Shown piece by piece: positions 1-9,234 of a stretch of DNA of 14,337 nt. The notes below the pieces were generated by a model, which was given only the letters and a program-made list of their open reading frames with translations, searched no databases and was not told the DNA's origin. The translations under genes were made by a program, and so were the position numbers. Position 1 is the first letter of the stretch; each line of letters opens with the position of its first letter. The stretch is from DATJZH01 sp035499215 (GTDB taxonomy: Bacteria; Actinomycetota; Actinomycetes; Streptosporangiales; Streptosporangiaceae), in assembly GCA_035499215.1 (NCBI GenBank), contig DATJZH010000395.1, positions 1 to 14,337 of the forward strand. The letters run 5' to 3'.

Positions 1-340
1 TAGCTGGCAGTCGCCCGGCGTCCGCCGACTCAGGCCCGTCACGAGGACTGGCCGCGCCGGTAGTCCAGCATCTGCTCCGGCGGCGGGAAGCCCTGCGTGA
101 GGACTCTCGGGTGATGCCGTGCCGCTCGCGCGAGGACTCGCACGCCGCCTTCCGCTCACCCTGCGAGACCGATTGCATGGCGCCGCGATCGGTCTCGGCC
201 TTCCCCGCAAGTATCGGCGCGGCAAAGGCTAGGCATTTGCATCTGAACTCCCTGGCTGCAGAGCCTGGTGCTGCGGCGCCGACGGCTGATGGCTGCCGGT
301 CCGGGTGAACACAAATGCCCTTCTTCCGGCTCACGGATGC
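1..340. other. Gene-free left flank
   Basis: I find no convincing gene here. Short open frames exist on both strands (for example + 111-308, and a 34-residue bottom-strand frame ending at about position 39), but none has a ribosome site, recognisable motif or good length. The heptamer GAGGACT occurs three times (43, 99, 132) at irregular spacing. A strong hairpin lies at 164-197. The stretch probably holds the end of an upstream unit and leader DNA of the molybdate operon. Confidence 0.5.
164..197. terminator. Strong hairpin, terminator-like or operator
   Basis: CGAGACCGAT (164-173) and ATCGGTCTCG (188-197) form a perfect 10-bp inverted repeat. The stem can be extended inward by a T-G wobble and two more GC pairs, leaving a loop of about 8 nt. 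No T-tract follows, as is common for actinobacterial terminators. It lies about 200 bp upstream of the molybdate operon, so it could insulate that operon from an upstream unit. A protein-binding dyad is the alternative. Confidence 0.4.
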
Positions 341-388
341 CGCGGATGCGGTAGCTGCCGTGACCTGCAGCCGCATCTGCGTTAGAGT
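341..388 (+). promoter_or_regulatory. Promoter and overlapping dyad upstream of the mod operon
   Basis: GTGACC (360-365) and TAGAGT (383-388) are separated by exactly 17 bp and resemble -35 and -10 elements of a housekeeping-sigma promoter. The -10 hexamer ends 6 bases before the GTG at 395, so transcription should begin at or next to the start codon and give a leaderless mRNA. A large dyad covers the -35: CGC-g-GATGCGG (341-351) pairs with CCGCATC-t-GCG (371-381), and CTGC (355-358) pairs with GCAG (367-370), with bases 352-354 unpaired. The dyad stops 1 base before the -10. It is a plausible operator for the HTH-Mop regulator encoded next. The elements are seen directly; their function is inferred. 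Confidence 0.5.
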
Positions 389-394
389 CTGGTG

Positions 395-805
395 GTGCCG
401 ATGTTCCGGATCAGGGAGGCCGCGGAGCTCCTCGGCGTCAGCGACGATACCCTGCGCCGCTGGGCCGATGGGGGCCGGATCGAGACGACCACCGACTCTT
501 CGGGGCGGCTGGCTGTGGACGGGGTCGCGCTCGCCCGCTTCGCGCGGGAGCTGGCTGAGTCAGCGGATCACGGGGAGGGCAGGGCGGTGGTGGCTCAGTC
601 GGTGCGAAACCGGTTCAGCGGCCTGGTCTGCCGCGTGGTCCGCGACACCGTGATGGCCCAGGTGGAGATCCAGGCGGGCCCGCACAGGTTCGTGTCGCTG
701 CTTAGCCGCGAGGCCGCCGATGAGCTGGGCCTGGAGCCCGGGGTGCTCGCGGTCGCGGCCATCAAGGCGACCAATGTGTCCGTCGAGATCCCTGAGATCC
801 GCTGA
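395..805 (+). CDS. HTH-Mop (TOBE) molybdate-responsive regulator
   Basis: Predicted cytoplasmic transcription factor of about 136 residues that senses molybdate (or tungstate) and controls the downstream transporter. The N-terminus (about residues 4-24, FRIREAAELLGVSDDTLRRW) is a MerR/excisionase-type helix-turn-helix. A linker follows, then a single Mop/TOBE domain (about residues 70-133) with the typical SVRNRFSGLVCRV opening, a central LGLEPG turn and a closing IKATNVSVEI strand. This is not the classical ModE layout of a winged helix with two Mop repeats, but small HTH-TOBE proteins beside modABC are known in actinobacteria. There is no Shine-Dalgarno. The -10 element supports a leaderless start at GTG 395, with GTG 392 and ATG 401 as alternatives. 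The gap to modA is 36 bases, so the genes are probably co-transcribed and autoregulated. Confidence 0.85.
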   Translation: MPMFRIREAAELLGVSDDTLRRWADGGRIETTTDSSGRLAVDGVALARFARELAESADHGEGRAVVAQSVRNRFSGLVCRVVRDTVMAQVEIQAGPHRFVSLLSREAADELGLEPGVLAVAAIKATNVSVEIPEIR

Positions 806-841
806 TCCCGCGTCCGGCGAGACCCGACCTAGGAGCTCATA

Positions 842-1633
842 GTGCGCCGTTTGACCGTTATCGCAGCCGGGCTGGTCGCATGTGCGCTGGCTGGCTGCTC
901 CAGCAGCGGTTCGGGAACCGCGAGTTCGCCGGCCACCGCGAGCAGCTCGGCATCGGCGGCGTCGGGATCGATCACGGTGTTCGCCGCGGCGTCGCTGACG
1001 GGGACCTTTACCCAGCTGGGGAAGCAGTTCGAGGCCGCCCATCCGGGGGACAAGGTGACGTTCAGCTTCGGGCCGAGTTCCGGCCTGGCCACCCAGATCA
1101 CCAGCGGTGCGCCGGCTGACGTGTTCGCCCCGGCGGCGCCGGCCAACATGGACCAGGTTGTCTCGGCCGGCGACGCGTCCAGTCCGACGGATTTCGCGAA
1201 GAACATCATGGAGGTCGCCGTGCCTGCGGGTAATCCGGCAAAGGTCACCTCGGTGGACAGCCTGGCGAGCCCGTCGGTGACGGTCGCGCTGTGCCAGCCG
1301 CAGGTGCCGTGCGGGGTCGTCGCGGCGCAGGTTTTCAAGAATGCCAAGATCACTGTCAAGCCGGTCACCCTTGAAGCGGACGTGAAGTCGGTGCTGACCA
1401 AGGTCGAGCTCGGCGACGTCGATGCGGGCGTGGTCTATGTGACAGACGTCAAGGCGGCGGGCAGCAAGGTCAAGGGCATCCAGATCCCGGCGGACGAGAA
1501 CGCCTCGACGCTCTACCCGATCGCCACCATCAGCAGGAGCAGCCACAAGGCCATCGCGCAGGCTTTTGTCGCGTATGTGTTGTCTCCCGCGGGCCAGCAG
1601 GTGCTCGCCGCTGCCGGGTTCGAGAAGCCCTGA
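842..1633 (+). CDS. modA: Molybdate ABC transporter substrate-binding lipoprotein ModA
   Basis: Extracytoplasmic molybdate/tungstate-binding protein of 263 residues that delivers the oxyanion to ModB. The start GTG has AGGAG (831-835) 6 bases upstream. The first 19 residues form a lipoprotein signal with lipobox LAGC (Cys19), followed by a Ser/Ala/Gly-rich linker to about residue 42. The mature domain starts with ITVFAAASLTGTF (about 44-56), the ModA signature whose serine contacts the anion. FSFGPSSGLATQI (about 75-87) and the hinge segment DAGVVYVTD (about 193-201) are also typical of the family. Cys150 and Cys156 (CQPQVPC) could form a disulfide. It is the second gene of the operon, 22 bases before modB. 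Family assignment is firm; a preference for tungstate cannot be excluded. Confidence 0.95.
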   Translation: MRRLTVIAAGLVACALAGCSSSGSGTASSPATASSSASAASGSITVFAAASLTGTFTQLGKQFEAAHPGDKVTFSFGPSSGLATQITSGAPADVFAPAAPANMDQVVSAGDASSPTDFAKNIMEVAVPAGNPAKVTSVDSLASPSVTVALCQPQVPCGVVAAQVFKNAKITVKPVTLEADVKSVLTKVELGDVDAGVVYVTDVKAAGSKVKGIQIPADENASTLYPIATISRSSHKAIAQAFVAYVLSPAGQQVLAAAGFEKP

Positions 1634-1655
1634 CCGCAGATCCGGAACGGCCACG

Positions 1656-2516
1656 GTGTCCGCCCCCGCCGCGCCATCGCACCTGACGGCCCGCGAGCGG
1701 GCCCGGCGCGCCGCGCGGGGCGGTGCCTCTCGGCCGGCGCCGGCGCCGTTGCTGGCGCCGGCGCTGGTGGCGGTTGCCTTCCTGGTGCTGCCCCTCGCCG
1801 GGCTGCTGATCCGGGCTCCCTGGAGCAGTCTCGGGGCGGCCCTGACCGGGTCGGATGCGACCCAGGCTCTTGTTCTCTCGCTCTGGACCGCATCGGCCTC
1901 TACGGTGATTTCCCTGGTCATCGGGGTGCCGCTGGCCTGGGTACTGGCCCGGGGCGGCTTTCCCGGGCAGCGGCTTCTGCGCGCGCTGGTGACCCTGCCG
2001 CTTGTCCTGCCCCCGGTGGTCGGCGGGGTGGCGCTGCTGCTGGCGTTCGGGCGGACGGGGTTCCTCGGCCGGTACCTGGATTCATGGTTCGGGCTGACGA
2101 TCCCGTTCACGCCGATCGCCGTGATAATGGCCGAGACCTTCGTCGCGATGCCGTTCCTGATCATCACCGTCGAGGGGGCGCTGCGCTCGGCGGATCCGGG
2201 TTTCGAGGAAGCGGCGGCCACGCTGGGCGCGACACGGATGACCGTGTTCCGGCGGGTGACCATGCCGCTGATCGCCCCGTCCCTGGGGGCGGGCGCTGTC
2301 TTGTGCTGGGCGCGGGCCCTGGGCGAGTTCGGGGCGACGATCACTTTCGCCGGCAGTTTCCCCGGCCGCACCGAGACCATGCCCATCGCGGTGTACTACG
2401 CGCTGGAGACCGACCCTGACGCGGCGATCGCGCTCAGCCTGGTGCTGCTGCTGGTCTCGGTCGTGGTGCTGGTCTCGCTCCGCGACCGCTGGCTGCGGGG
2501 CGGCTCGGCCCCGTGA
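1656..2516 (+). CDS. modB: Molybdate ABC transporter permease ModB
   Basis: Inner-membrane permease of 286 residues that forms the translocation channel with ModA and ModC. I start it at GTG 1656, 22 bases after the modA stop; a weak GGAAC lies upstream, and the in-frame ATG at 1566 would be buried in modA. A basic, Ala/Pro-rich N-terminus of about 30 residues precedes hydrophobic segments near residues 33-53, 76-98, 110-131, 152-171, 206-224 and 257-275. The cytoplasmic EAA loop that docks ModC is clear at about residues 184-203 (EEAAATLGATRMTVFRRVTM), followed by RALGEFGATITFAG, which is characteristic of ModB/CysT-type permeases. The stop TGA overlaps the modC start (GTGA), suggesting translational coupling. 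Confidence 0.94.
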   Translation: MSAPAAPSHLTARERARRAARGGASRPAPAPLLAPALVAVAFLVLPLAGLLIRAPWSSLGAALTGSDATQALVLSLWTASASTVISLVIGVPLAWVLARGGFPGQRLLRALVTLPLVLPPVVGGVALLLAFGRTGFLGRYLDSWFGLTIPFTPIAVIMAETFVAMPFLIITVEGALRSADPGFEEAAATLGATRMTVFRRVTMPLIAPSLGAGAVLCWARALGEFGATITFAGSFPGRTETMPIAVYYALETDPDAAIALSLVLLLVSVVVLVSLRDRWLRGGSAP

Positions 2517-3607
2517 CGCACGAGGGCAGCGGCGGTCTCCTCGTGGATGCCCAGGTCCGGCGCGGCGAGTTCACCCTCGCCGTCGCGCTTGCCGCGGCAC
2601 CTGGCCAGGTAGTCGGCGTGCTGGGGCCGAACGGGGCTGGCAAGTCCACCCTGCTCAGCGCGCTGGCCGGTCTGACCCCGGTCGCCGCGGGCCGCATCGT
2701 GCTGGCCGGGCAGGTCATCGACGACGCCGGCACCGGGGAGTTCGTCGAGGCCGCGGGGCGGCCGGTCGGTTTCGTGTTCCAGAACTACCGCCTTTTCCCG
2801 CACCTGAGCGTGGCTCAGAACGTGGCGTTCTCGCCCCGTGCCCGCGGCCTGGGCAGACGTGCGGCCGAGGCAGCTGCCAGCCAGTGGCTCGACCGGCTGG
2901 GCCTGACCGACCTCGCCGACCGCAAGCCCGGGAACCTGTCCGGCGGGCAGGCGCAGCGGGTGGCGCTGGCCCGGGCGCTGGCCGGGCAGCCTGCGCTGCT
3001 GCTGCTCGACGAGCCGTTGTCAGCGCTGGACGCGGGCACCCGCCTGGACGTGCAAGCCGAGCTCAGGCGTCACCTGTCGGACTTCACCGGGCCGTGCCTG
3101 CTGGTCACCCACGATCCGCTCGAAGCGCTCGTGCTCGCTGACATGCTGCTGGTCCTCGAGGACGGGCGGATCGTCCAGGAGGGAACGCCCGCGCAGGTCG
3201 CCCGCCAGCCCGGCACGGACTACGTCGCCAAGCTCGTCGGGCTGAACCTGTACGCCGGCCACGCCGACGGCTCCGAGGTGGCCCTTGCCGGAGGCGGGGC
3301 CCTCGTCATCCCGGACCAGGGTCGCCGCGGTGACGTTTTCGTCGCAGTCCGCCCCTCCGCCGTGGTGGTCAGCAGCGCGCGGCCCGGAGCCAGCAGCGCC
3401 CGCAATACCTGGCCGGCCCGGATCGCCGGCCTCACCATGCTGGCCGACCGGGTCCGGCTCGACCTCGACGGGCAGCCGCCCGCCCTCGTGGACGTCACGC
3501 CCGCCGCGGTCGCAGAGCTGTCGCTGAGCCCGGGCAGCCAGGTGTGGCTCACCGCCAAGGCCACCGACCTCGACGTCTACCCGCGCGCAGACAGCCAGCC
3601 GCGCTGA
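2513..3607 (+). CDS. modC: Molybdate ABC transporter ATP-binding protein ModC
   Basis: Cytoplasmic ATPase of 364 residues that drives molybdate import. All nucleotide-binding motifs are present: Walker A GPNGAGKST (residues 38-46), Q-loop Gln90 (VFQNYRLFPHLS), signature LSGGQ (142-146), Walker B LLLLDE (162-167), D-loop SALD and the switch His200 (LVTHD). A C-terminal extension from about residue 290 has the spacing of a single TOBE/Mop-like regulatory domain (about residues 300-358), the usual ModC layout. The GTG start lies in the GTGA overlap with modB, so translation is probably coupled. It is the last gene of the operon. Confidence 0.94.
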   Translation: MTHEGSGGLLVDAQVRRGEFTLAVALAAAPGQVVGVLGPNGAGKSTLLSALAGLTPVAAGRIVLAGQVIDDAGTGEFVEAAGRPVGFVFQNYRLFPHLSVAQNVAFSPRARGLGRRAAEAAASQWLDRLGLTDLADRKPGNLSGGQAQRVALARALAGQPALLLLDEPLSALDAGTRLDVQAELRRHLSDFTGPCLLVTHDPLEALVLADMLLVLEDGRIVQEGTPAQVARQPGTDYVAKLVGLNLYAGHADGSEVALAGGGALVIPDQGRRGDVFVAVRPSAVVVSSARPGASSARNTWPARIAGLTMLADRVRLDLDGQPPALVDVTPAAVAELSLSPGSQVWLTAKATDLDVYPRADSQPR

Positions 3608-3965
3608 GCCGTCCCTCCGCCAGCACCGGCCCTGCCAAGGCAAAGGCAGATCTCGGCTCCGATGGCCCCGCGGCGGCATCATCCCATCGGGGTTGGCGGG
3701 CACAACCCGGGCACCTCCGCGATGGCGGGGGCGAGGCCGACACAGACGACGATCTTGTATGTATTCACCTCCCGTTCATAAACGCGGATCAGTCCTCAGG
3801 AACATGCCGCATTATCACCCTCCCGGGGGGATTACGTGTTGTCTCCGGGCGGCTATAGAAGCAGTGTGATCTGCCTGAGTCCCGGTTCGGCATGCTGTGA
3901 TCGCGCCCGGTCACGCCGCCGGCGGCAACCGCGGGCGGGTCTGGCAGGAGCAGAAAGGGGCTGTG
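3608..3965. other. Intergenic region between modC and the glycosidase, with a possible promoter
   Basis: No gene is supported in these 358 bases. CCGATGG (3659-3665) and CCATCGG (3684-3690) form a 7-bp inverted repeat that could act in termination after modC. The section at about 3750-3860 is noticeably richer in A and T. TATAGA (3854-3859) is a credible -10 hexamer about 105 bases before the glycosidase start, but no clear -35 lies at the right distance. The promoter for the glycosidase probably lies here. Confidence 0.4.
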
Positions 3966-6591
<2,626 letters not shown>

Positions 6592-6950
6592 GCGCCGCAC
6601 CAGCCACCCGGGTCATGGCCGCGCTGCTGTCCCGCTCGAACTGGAATCCGCCGGGTGACCTGCGGTTCGTCGGGGTATCAGGCGGCGCGCGCAGGCGTTG
6701 ATCAGGCCGCCCGAGGACGGGTCTCGGCGGAGCCTGCTGATGCCCGCAAGTCACCGGCGCTTCGGGTAGGTCAATGGCGGTGGCCATGTCGCGCCCGGGT
6801 GCGCCCAGGCGCTGCTTGTTGTGACGAAGGGCCCTGGCGTATCACCTCACCTCGGCGGAACGATCACCGGCGTGGACGAGAACCTCCAGGTTCCGGCCCG
6901 ATAGCCCGACACATACGCGCACCAGCGCATCAGGAGGCGAGGAGCAGCCG
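6592..6950. other. Gene-poor gap between the glycosidase and the MBL-fold gene
   Basis: No convincing gene lies here. An ATG overlaps the glycosidase stop (ATGA, 6588-6591) and opens a 37-codon frame ending at 6701, with no recognisable motif. It could be a remnant of a once-coupled gene or chance. The last part carries the strong ribosome site of the next gene (GGAGG at 6933-6937 and GGAG at 6941-6944). I see no obvious terminator. Confidence 0.4.
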
Positions 6951-8027
6951 ATGTGTGCTACCGATGACCCTGCCGACGTGCCCCCAGTCGAAGCACTGCC
7001 GTCGGCCGCCGAGTGGAGAGGAGAGGTTCTCCCGCTGGAACCGGTCGATGAGCTGTCGGTGCTGACGATCTGCGACAACACGGCGGACATGCTGCTGCCG
7101 GACCAGGGTCCGGCCACCCGGATGTCGCTGGCCCGCATGCGCCGGGAGTCCCCTGGCCTGGAGGCTCCCACGCTTGTAGAAGGCACGGTGCCGGACGCCC
7201 CGCTGGCCCAGCAGGGATTCTCCGCGCTGATCGAGGTCCGCAAGGACAGCCAGGTGCACCGGCTGCTGTTCGACACCGGCATGACCCCTGACGGGTGCGC
7301 CGGCAACCTGCGCCGCCTGGGTAAGGATCCGGCCGACATCGAGGCAATCGTCTGCAGCCACGGTCACTTCGACCACACCACCGGGCTGTCCGGCCTCATT
7401 GGCCGGCTCGGCCGGGCGAGCCTGCCGGTGCTGATCCACCCCGGGTTCTGGAACCGGCGCCGGCTTGCCATTCCCGGCGGCGAGCCGCTCGAGCTCCCCA
7501 CCACCAGCCGCCGTGCGCTGGCAGAGGCCGACTTTGACATCATCGAGCAGCGGCAGCCGTCGTTCCTGCATAACCGGTCGGTGCTGATCACCGGCGAGGT
7601 CGACCGCGTCACGGGCTTCGAGAAAGGATTTCCCGCCCACCAGGCCTGGCGCGGCAGCGGCTGGGAACCCGACCCGCTGATCCTCGACGACCAGGCGCTG
7701 ATCGCCAACGTCGCCGGGCGCGGGCTGGTCGTCCTCACCGGGTGCGGGCACGCCGGCGTGATCAACATCTGCCATTACGCCCAGCGCCTGACGGGTGTCG
7801 GCAAGCTGCACGCGGTCATCGGCGGGTTCCACCTGACCGGGCCGATGTTCGAGCCGATCATCGGCGACACCGTCAGCGCGCTCGAACAGCTCACCCCCGA
7901 CGTGATCGTCCCCGCCCACTGCACCGGCTGGAAAGCCACCCACGCGATCGCCCGCCACCTGCCCGGCGCGTTCATCCAGAACAGCGTCGGCACCACCTTC
8001 CATCTCACCGGCACGGCCGCCGCGTAA
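6951..8027 (+). CDS. MBL-fold metallohydrolase, dihydropterin-RFA-P synthase-like (COG1237 type)
   Basis: Soluble, probably cytoplasmic metallo-beta-lactamase-fold enzyme of 358 residues. The start ATG has GGAG 6 bases upstream. After a variable N-terminus of about 75 residues the metal-site motifs appear in order: LLFDTGMT (106-112), SHGHFDHTTG (136-145; His137, His139, Asp141, His142), TGCGHAGVINIC (263-274; His267) and GGFHLTG (291-297), then PAHCTGWKA near 321-329. The GCGHAGV-plus-GGFHL pair is characteristic of the group related to 7,8-dihydropterin-6-methyl-4-(beta-D-ribofuranosyl)aminobenzene-5'-phosphate synthase, known from methanopterin synthesis. In bacteria lacking that pathway the substrate of these homologues is generally unknown, and the neighbours give no hint. 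Family call is firm; the reaction is not established. Confidence 0.85.
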   Translation: MCATDDPADVPPVEALPSAAEWRGEVLPLEPVDELSVLTICDNTADMLLPDQGPATRMSLARMRRESPGLEAPTLVEGTVPDAPLAQQGFSALIEVRKDSQVHRLLFDTGMTPDGCAGNLRRLGKDPADIEAIVCSHGHFDHTTGLSGLIGRLGRASLPVLIHPGFWNRRRLAIPGGEPLELPTTSRRALAEADFDIIEQRQPSFLHNRSVLITGEVDRVTGFEKGFPAHQAWRGSGWEPDPLILDDQALIANVAGRGLVVLTGCGHAGVINICHYAQRLTGVGKLHAVIGGFHLTGPMFEPIIGDTVSALEQLTPDVIVPAHCTGWKATHAIARHLPGAFIQNSVGTTFHLTGTAAA

Positions 8028-8206
8028 AGACCGCGGCAGCACAGCCCGCGCTGCGGGGTGTCACGCCACGATCTGGAGGCTGGTTACCTGCTAGCCGCGG
8101 CCGCCAGGAGAGGGGCCAGCCGCAGCGGTGCCTGCAACATCCTGCCCGCGCCGCCCGAGGCACGGCTGCTATCTTGTCTCGTCCGGGTACTCGAGGAGGT
8201 AGCGTC

Positions 8207-8674
8207 ATGACAGTTCGAAGCGCTTCCACGGCGCGGAAGAGGCCTAAGATCGCCACCATCCTGGCCGGCAGGCTGCGGGCAAGGGTAGTGCTGTCGCTTC
8301 TGGGGGCTGCGCTCCTGGCCGCGGCGATGACGGGCATGTCTGCCTTACCGGCGAGCGCCGCGCCGTCCACTTCAGTGGCCCGCGCGAGCGCCGCGCCGTC
8401 TGTGGCCGGAAATACCGTCACTCTCATTTTCAGAAATAATGGCAGCCACGCGTATCCATGCGATGGAGGATCGACCTTCCACACCGACCTTCCGAATTAC
8501 GTTAAAATGGTATACAGCAACTGTCATGTGCGAGTGTGGCTGCATACGCACAACAACAACACTGGCTACAGTGGCTGCGTAAGCCCCGGCCCAGGGAGAT
8601 CCGAGAGGGTAGATGACACTATTAAATTCGTGAACGTGTACGTCAGCACGAATCCGACCGATTGTCAGTTTTGA
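8207..8674 (+). CDS. Small secreted four-cysteine protein, possibly beta-gamma-crystallin-like
   Basis: Predicted exported protein of 155 residues. ATG 8207 has a near-perfect GAGGAGG (8193-8199) 7 bases upstream; the longer in-frame opening from 7742 runs inside the preceding gene and is not used. A basic N-region (residues 1-25) and a hydrophobic core (27-47) lead to a signal-peptidase site after Ala-Ser-Ala at about residue 51. The mature part of about 104 residues has Cys85, Cys106, Cys124 and Cys153, enough for two disulfides. The stretch YVKMVYSNCHVRVWLH then NNNTGYSGCVSPG recalls Greek-key motifs of beta-gamma-crystallin or I36 inhibitor-like proteins, but this is a visual impression only. 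From about base 8400 the codons become AT-rich (AGA, AAA, ATT, GTT, AAT), unlike the signal region and the neighbours, which suggests transfer. No function can be assigned. Confidence 0.8.
   Translation: MTVRSASTARKRPKIATILAGRLRARVVLSLLGAALLAAAMTGMSALPASAAPSTSVARASAAPSVAGNTVTLIFRNNGSHAYPCDGGSTFHTDLPNYVKMVYSNCHVRVWLHTHNNNTGYSGCVSPGPGRSERVDDTIKFVNVYVSTNPTDCQF
8351..8400. repeat. In-frame 17-bp direct repeat at the signal-peptide junction
   Basis: GCGAGCGCCGCGCCGTC occurs at 8351-8367 and again, identically, at 8384-8400. The offset is 33 bases, so the frame is kept and the peptide ASAAPS appears twice, at residues 49-54 and 60-65. The first copy contains the predicted signal-peptidase site, and the second lies exactly where the codon usage turns AT-rich. 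A tandem slip or a join between the signal region and the mature domain could explain it. Confidence 0.7.
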
Positions 8675-8815
8675 CGGATCGGAGCCCGCGCACGGATGGC
8701 AGGAGCCTTCCCGGCGATCGCGGGGGGACCTGGGCCGCTGCGCGCCCCAGCCGTCCTGGTAGCTAGTGCTCTGACGCGCAATTCCTGAATGCACATCCCA
8801 GCTGGCCCTGATCAG

Positions 8816-8881
8816 CGCCCCCGCACCCTCCTGCGCAGGCACGCCGAGCTGGTCAGGCGCCGCTGGACCTCTCAGCAAATG
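8816..8881 (+). pseudogene. Degenerate fragment of a transposase/integrase (IS481/IS3-like)
   Basis: In one frame this stretch encodes RPRTLLRRHAELVRRRWTSQ. It closely resembles the conserved segment of actinobacterial integrase-core transposases remembered as TPATLLRWHRELVRRRWTYP. No start, downstream integrase core or catalytic DDE segment can be followed, and stops appear soon after. It is probably the relic of an insertion element, which fits the lower GC of the region. The match is short and rests on memory, so confidence is low. Confidence 0.35.
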
Positions 8882-9188
8882 GGTGGCGGCACACGTTCGT
8901 CTCGGCGCCCGAAATAAGCGGAGTTGCGCCAGCTGCATCATTTCAGCAGGATCTCCGGGCAGGTCAGCGGCCCATGACCGGTAATTGGCTGCCCGTTACC
9001 AGTCCTTGGCTCCCCATTTTGGCTCCCGATCCAAGGTTCGGCAAAGTCCGCACAGGTCATCCCGTATGCACGTCATGGCCCATGTTTATGCCGTGTGTGG
9101 GCCGCAGCCCAGATGGGGAAAGTCACACCCAGTAAACCGGCTGCGGCAAACGGTTAATAACTGGCTCAGACGCGGTCGGCCGGGAGGG

Positions 9189-9212
9189 ATGCGGGCAGAA
9201 TGCCGCCCGCAT
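9189..9212. repeat. Perfect 8-bp inverted repeat just upstream of the carboxypeptidase gene
   Basis: ATGCGGGC (9189-9196) and GCCCGCAT (9205-9212) are exact inverted copies with an 8-base spacer. The right arm covers the ATG at 9211 and ends 22 bases before the preferred ATG at 9235. It could be an operator or an mRNA hairpin affecting translation initiation. Confidence 0.45.
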
Positions 9213-9234
9213 GACGGGAACGGGGACCATGTCA

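Larger units (their letters stand above)
8675..9234. other. AT-richer intergenic region with a probable integrase remnant
   Basis: About 560 bases without an intact gene, less GC-rich than most of the window. An integrase-like peptide remnant lies at about 8816-8881 and a palindrome at 9189-9212. The imperfect dyad AACCG/CGGTT followed by TTAATAAC at about 9136-9163 could belong to the promoter of the following carboxypeptidase gene, but I see no clear -35/-10 pair. A + strand frame starting at 8985 runs into the next gene out of phase and has no family features. Confidence 0.45.

Noticed and set aside
43..138. Three copies of GAGGACT as a possible repeat array
   Set aside because: Spacing is irregular (56 and 33) and the flanks differ; not a CRISPR or iteron pattern.
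232..319. GGCATTTG and CAAATGCC inverted repeat
   Set aside because: The 8-bp arms are 72 bases apart and touch no promoter element; a chance match is likely.
560..2386. 608-codon open frame on the - strand across the regulator, modA and modB
   Set aside because: It is antisense to genes with clear family motifs; its translation is low-complexity Arg/Gly/Ala-rich sequence typical of shadow frames in GC-rich DNA.
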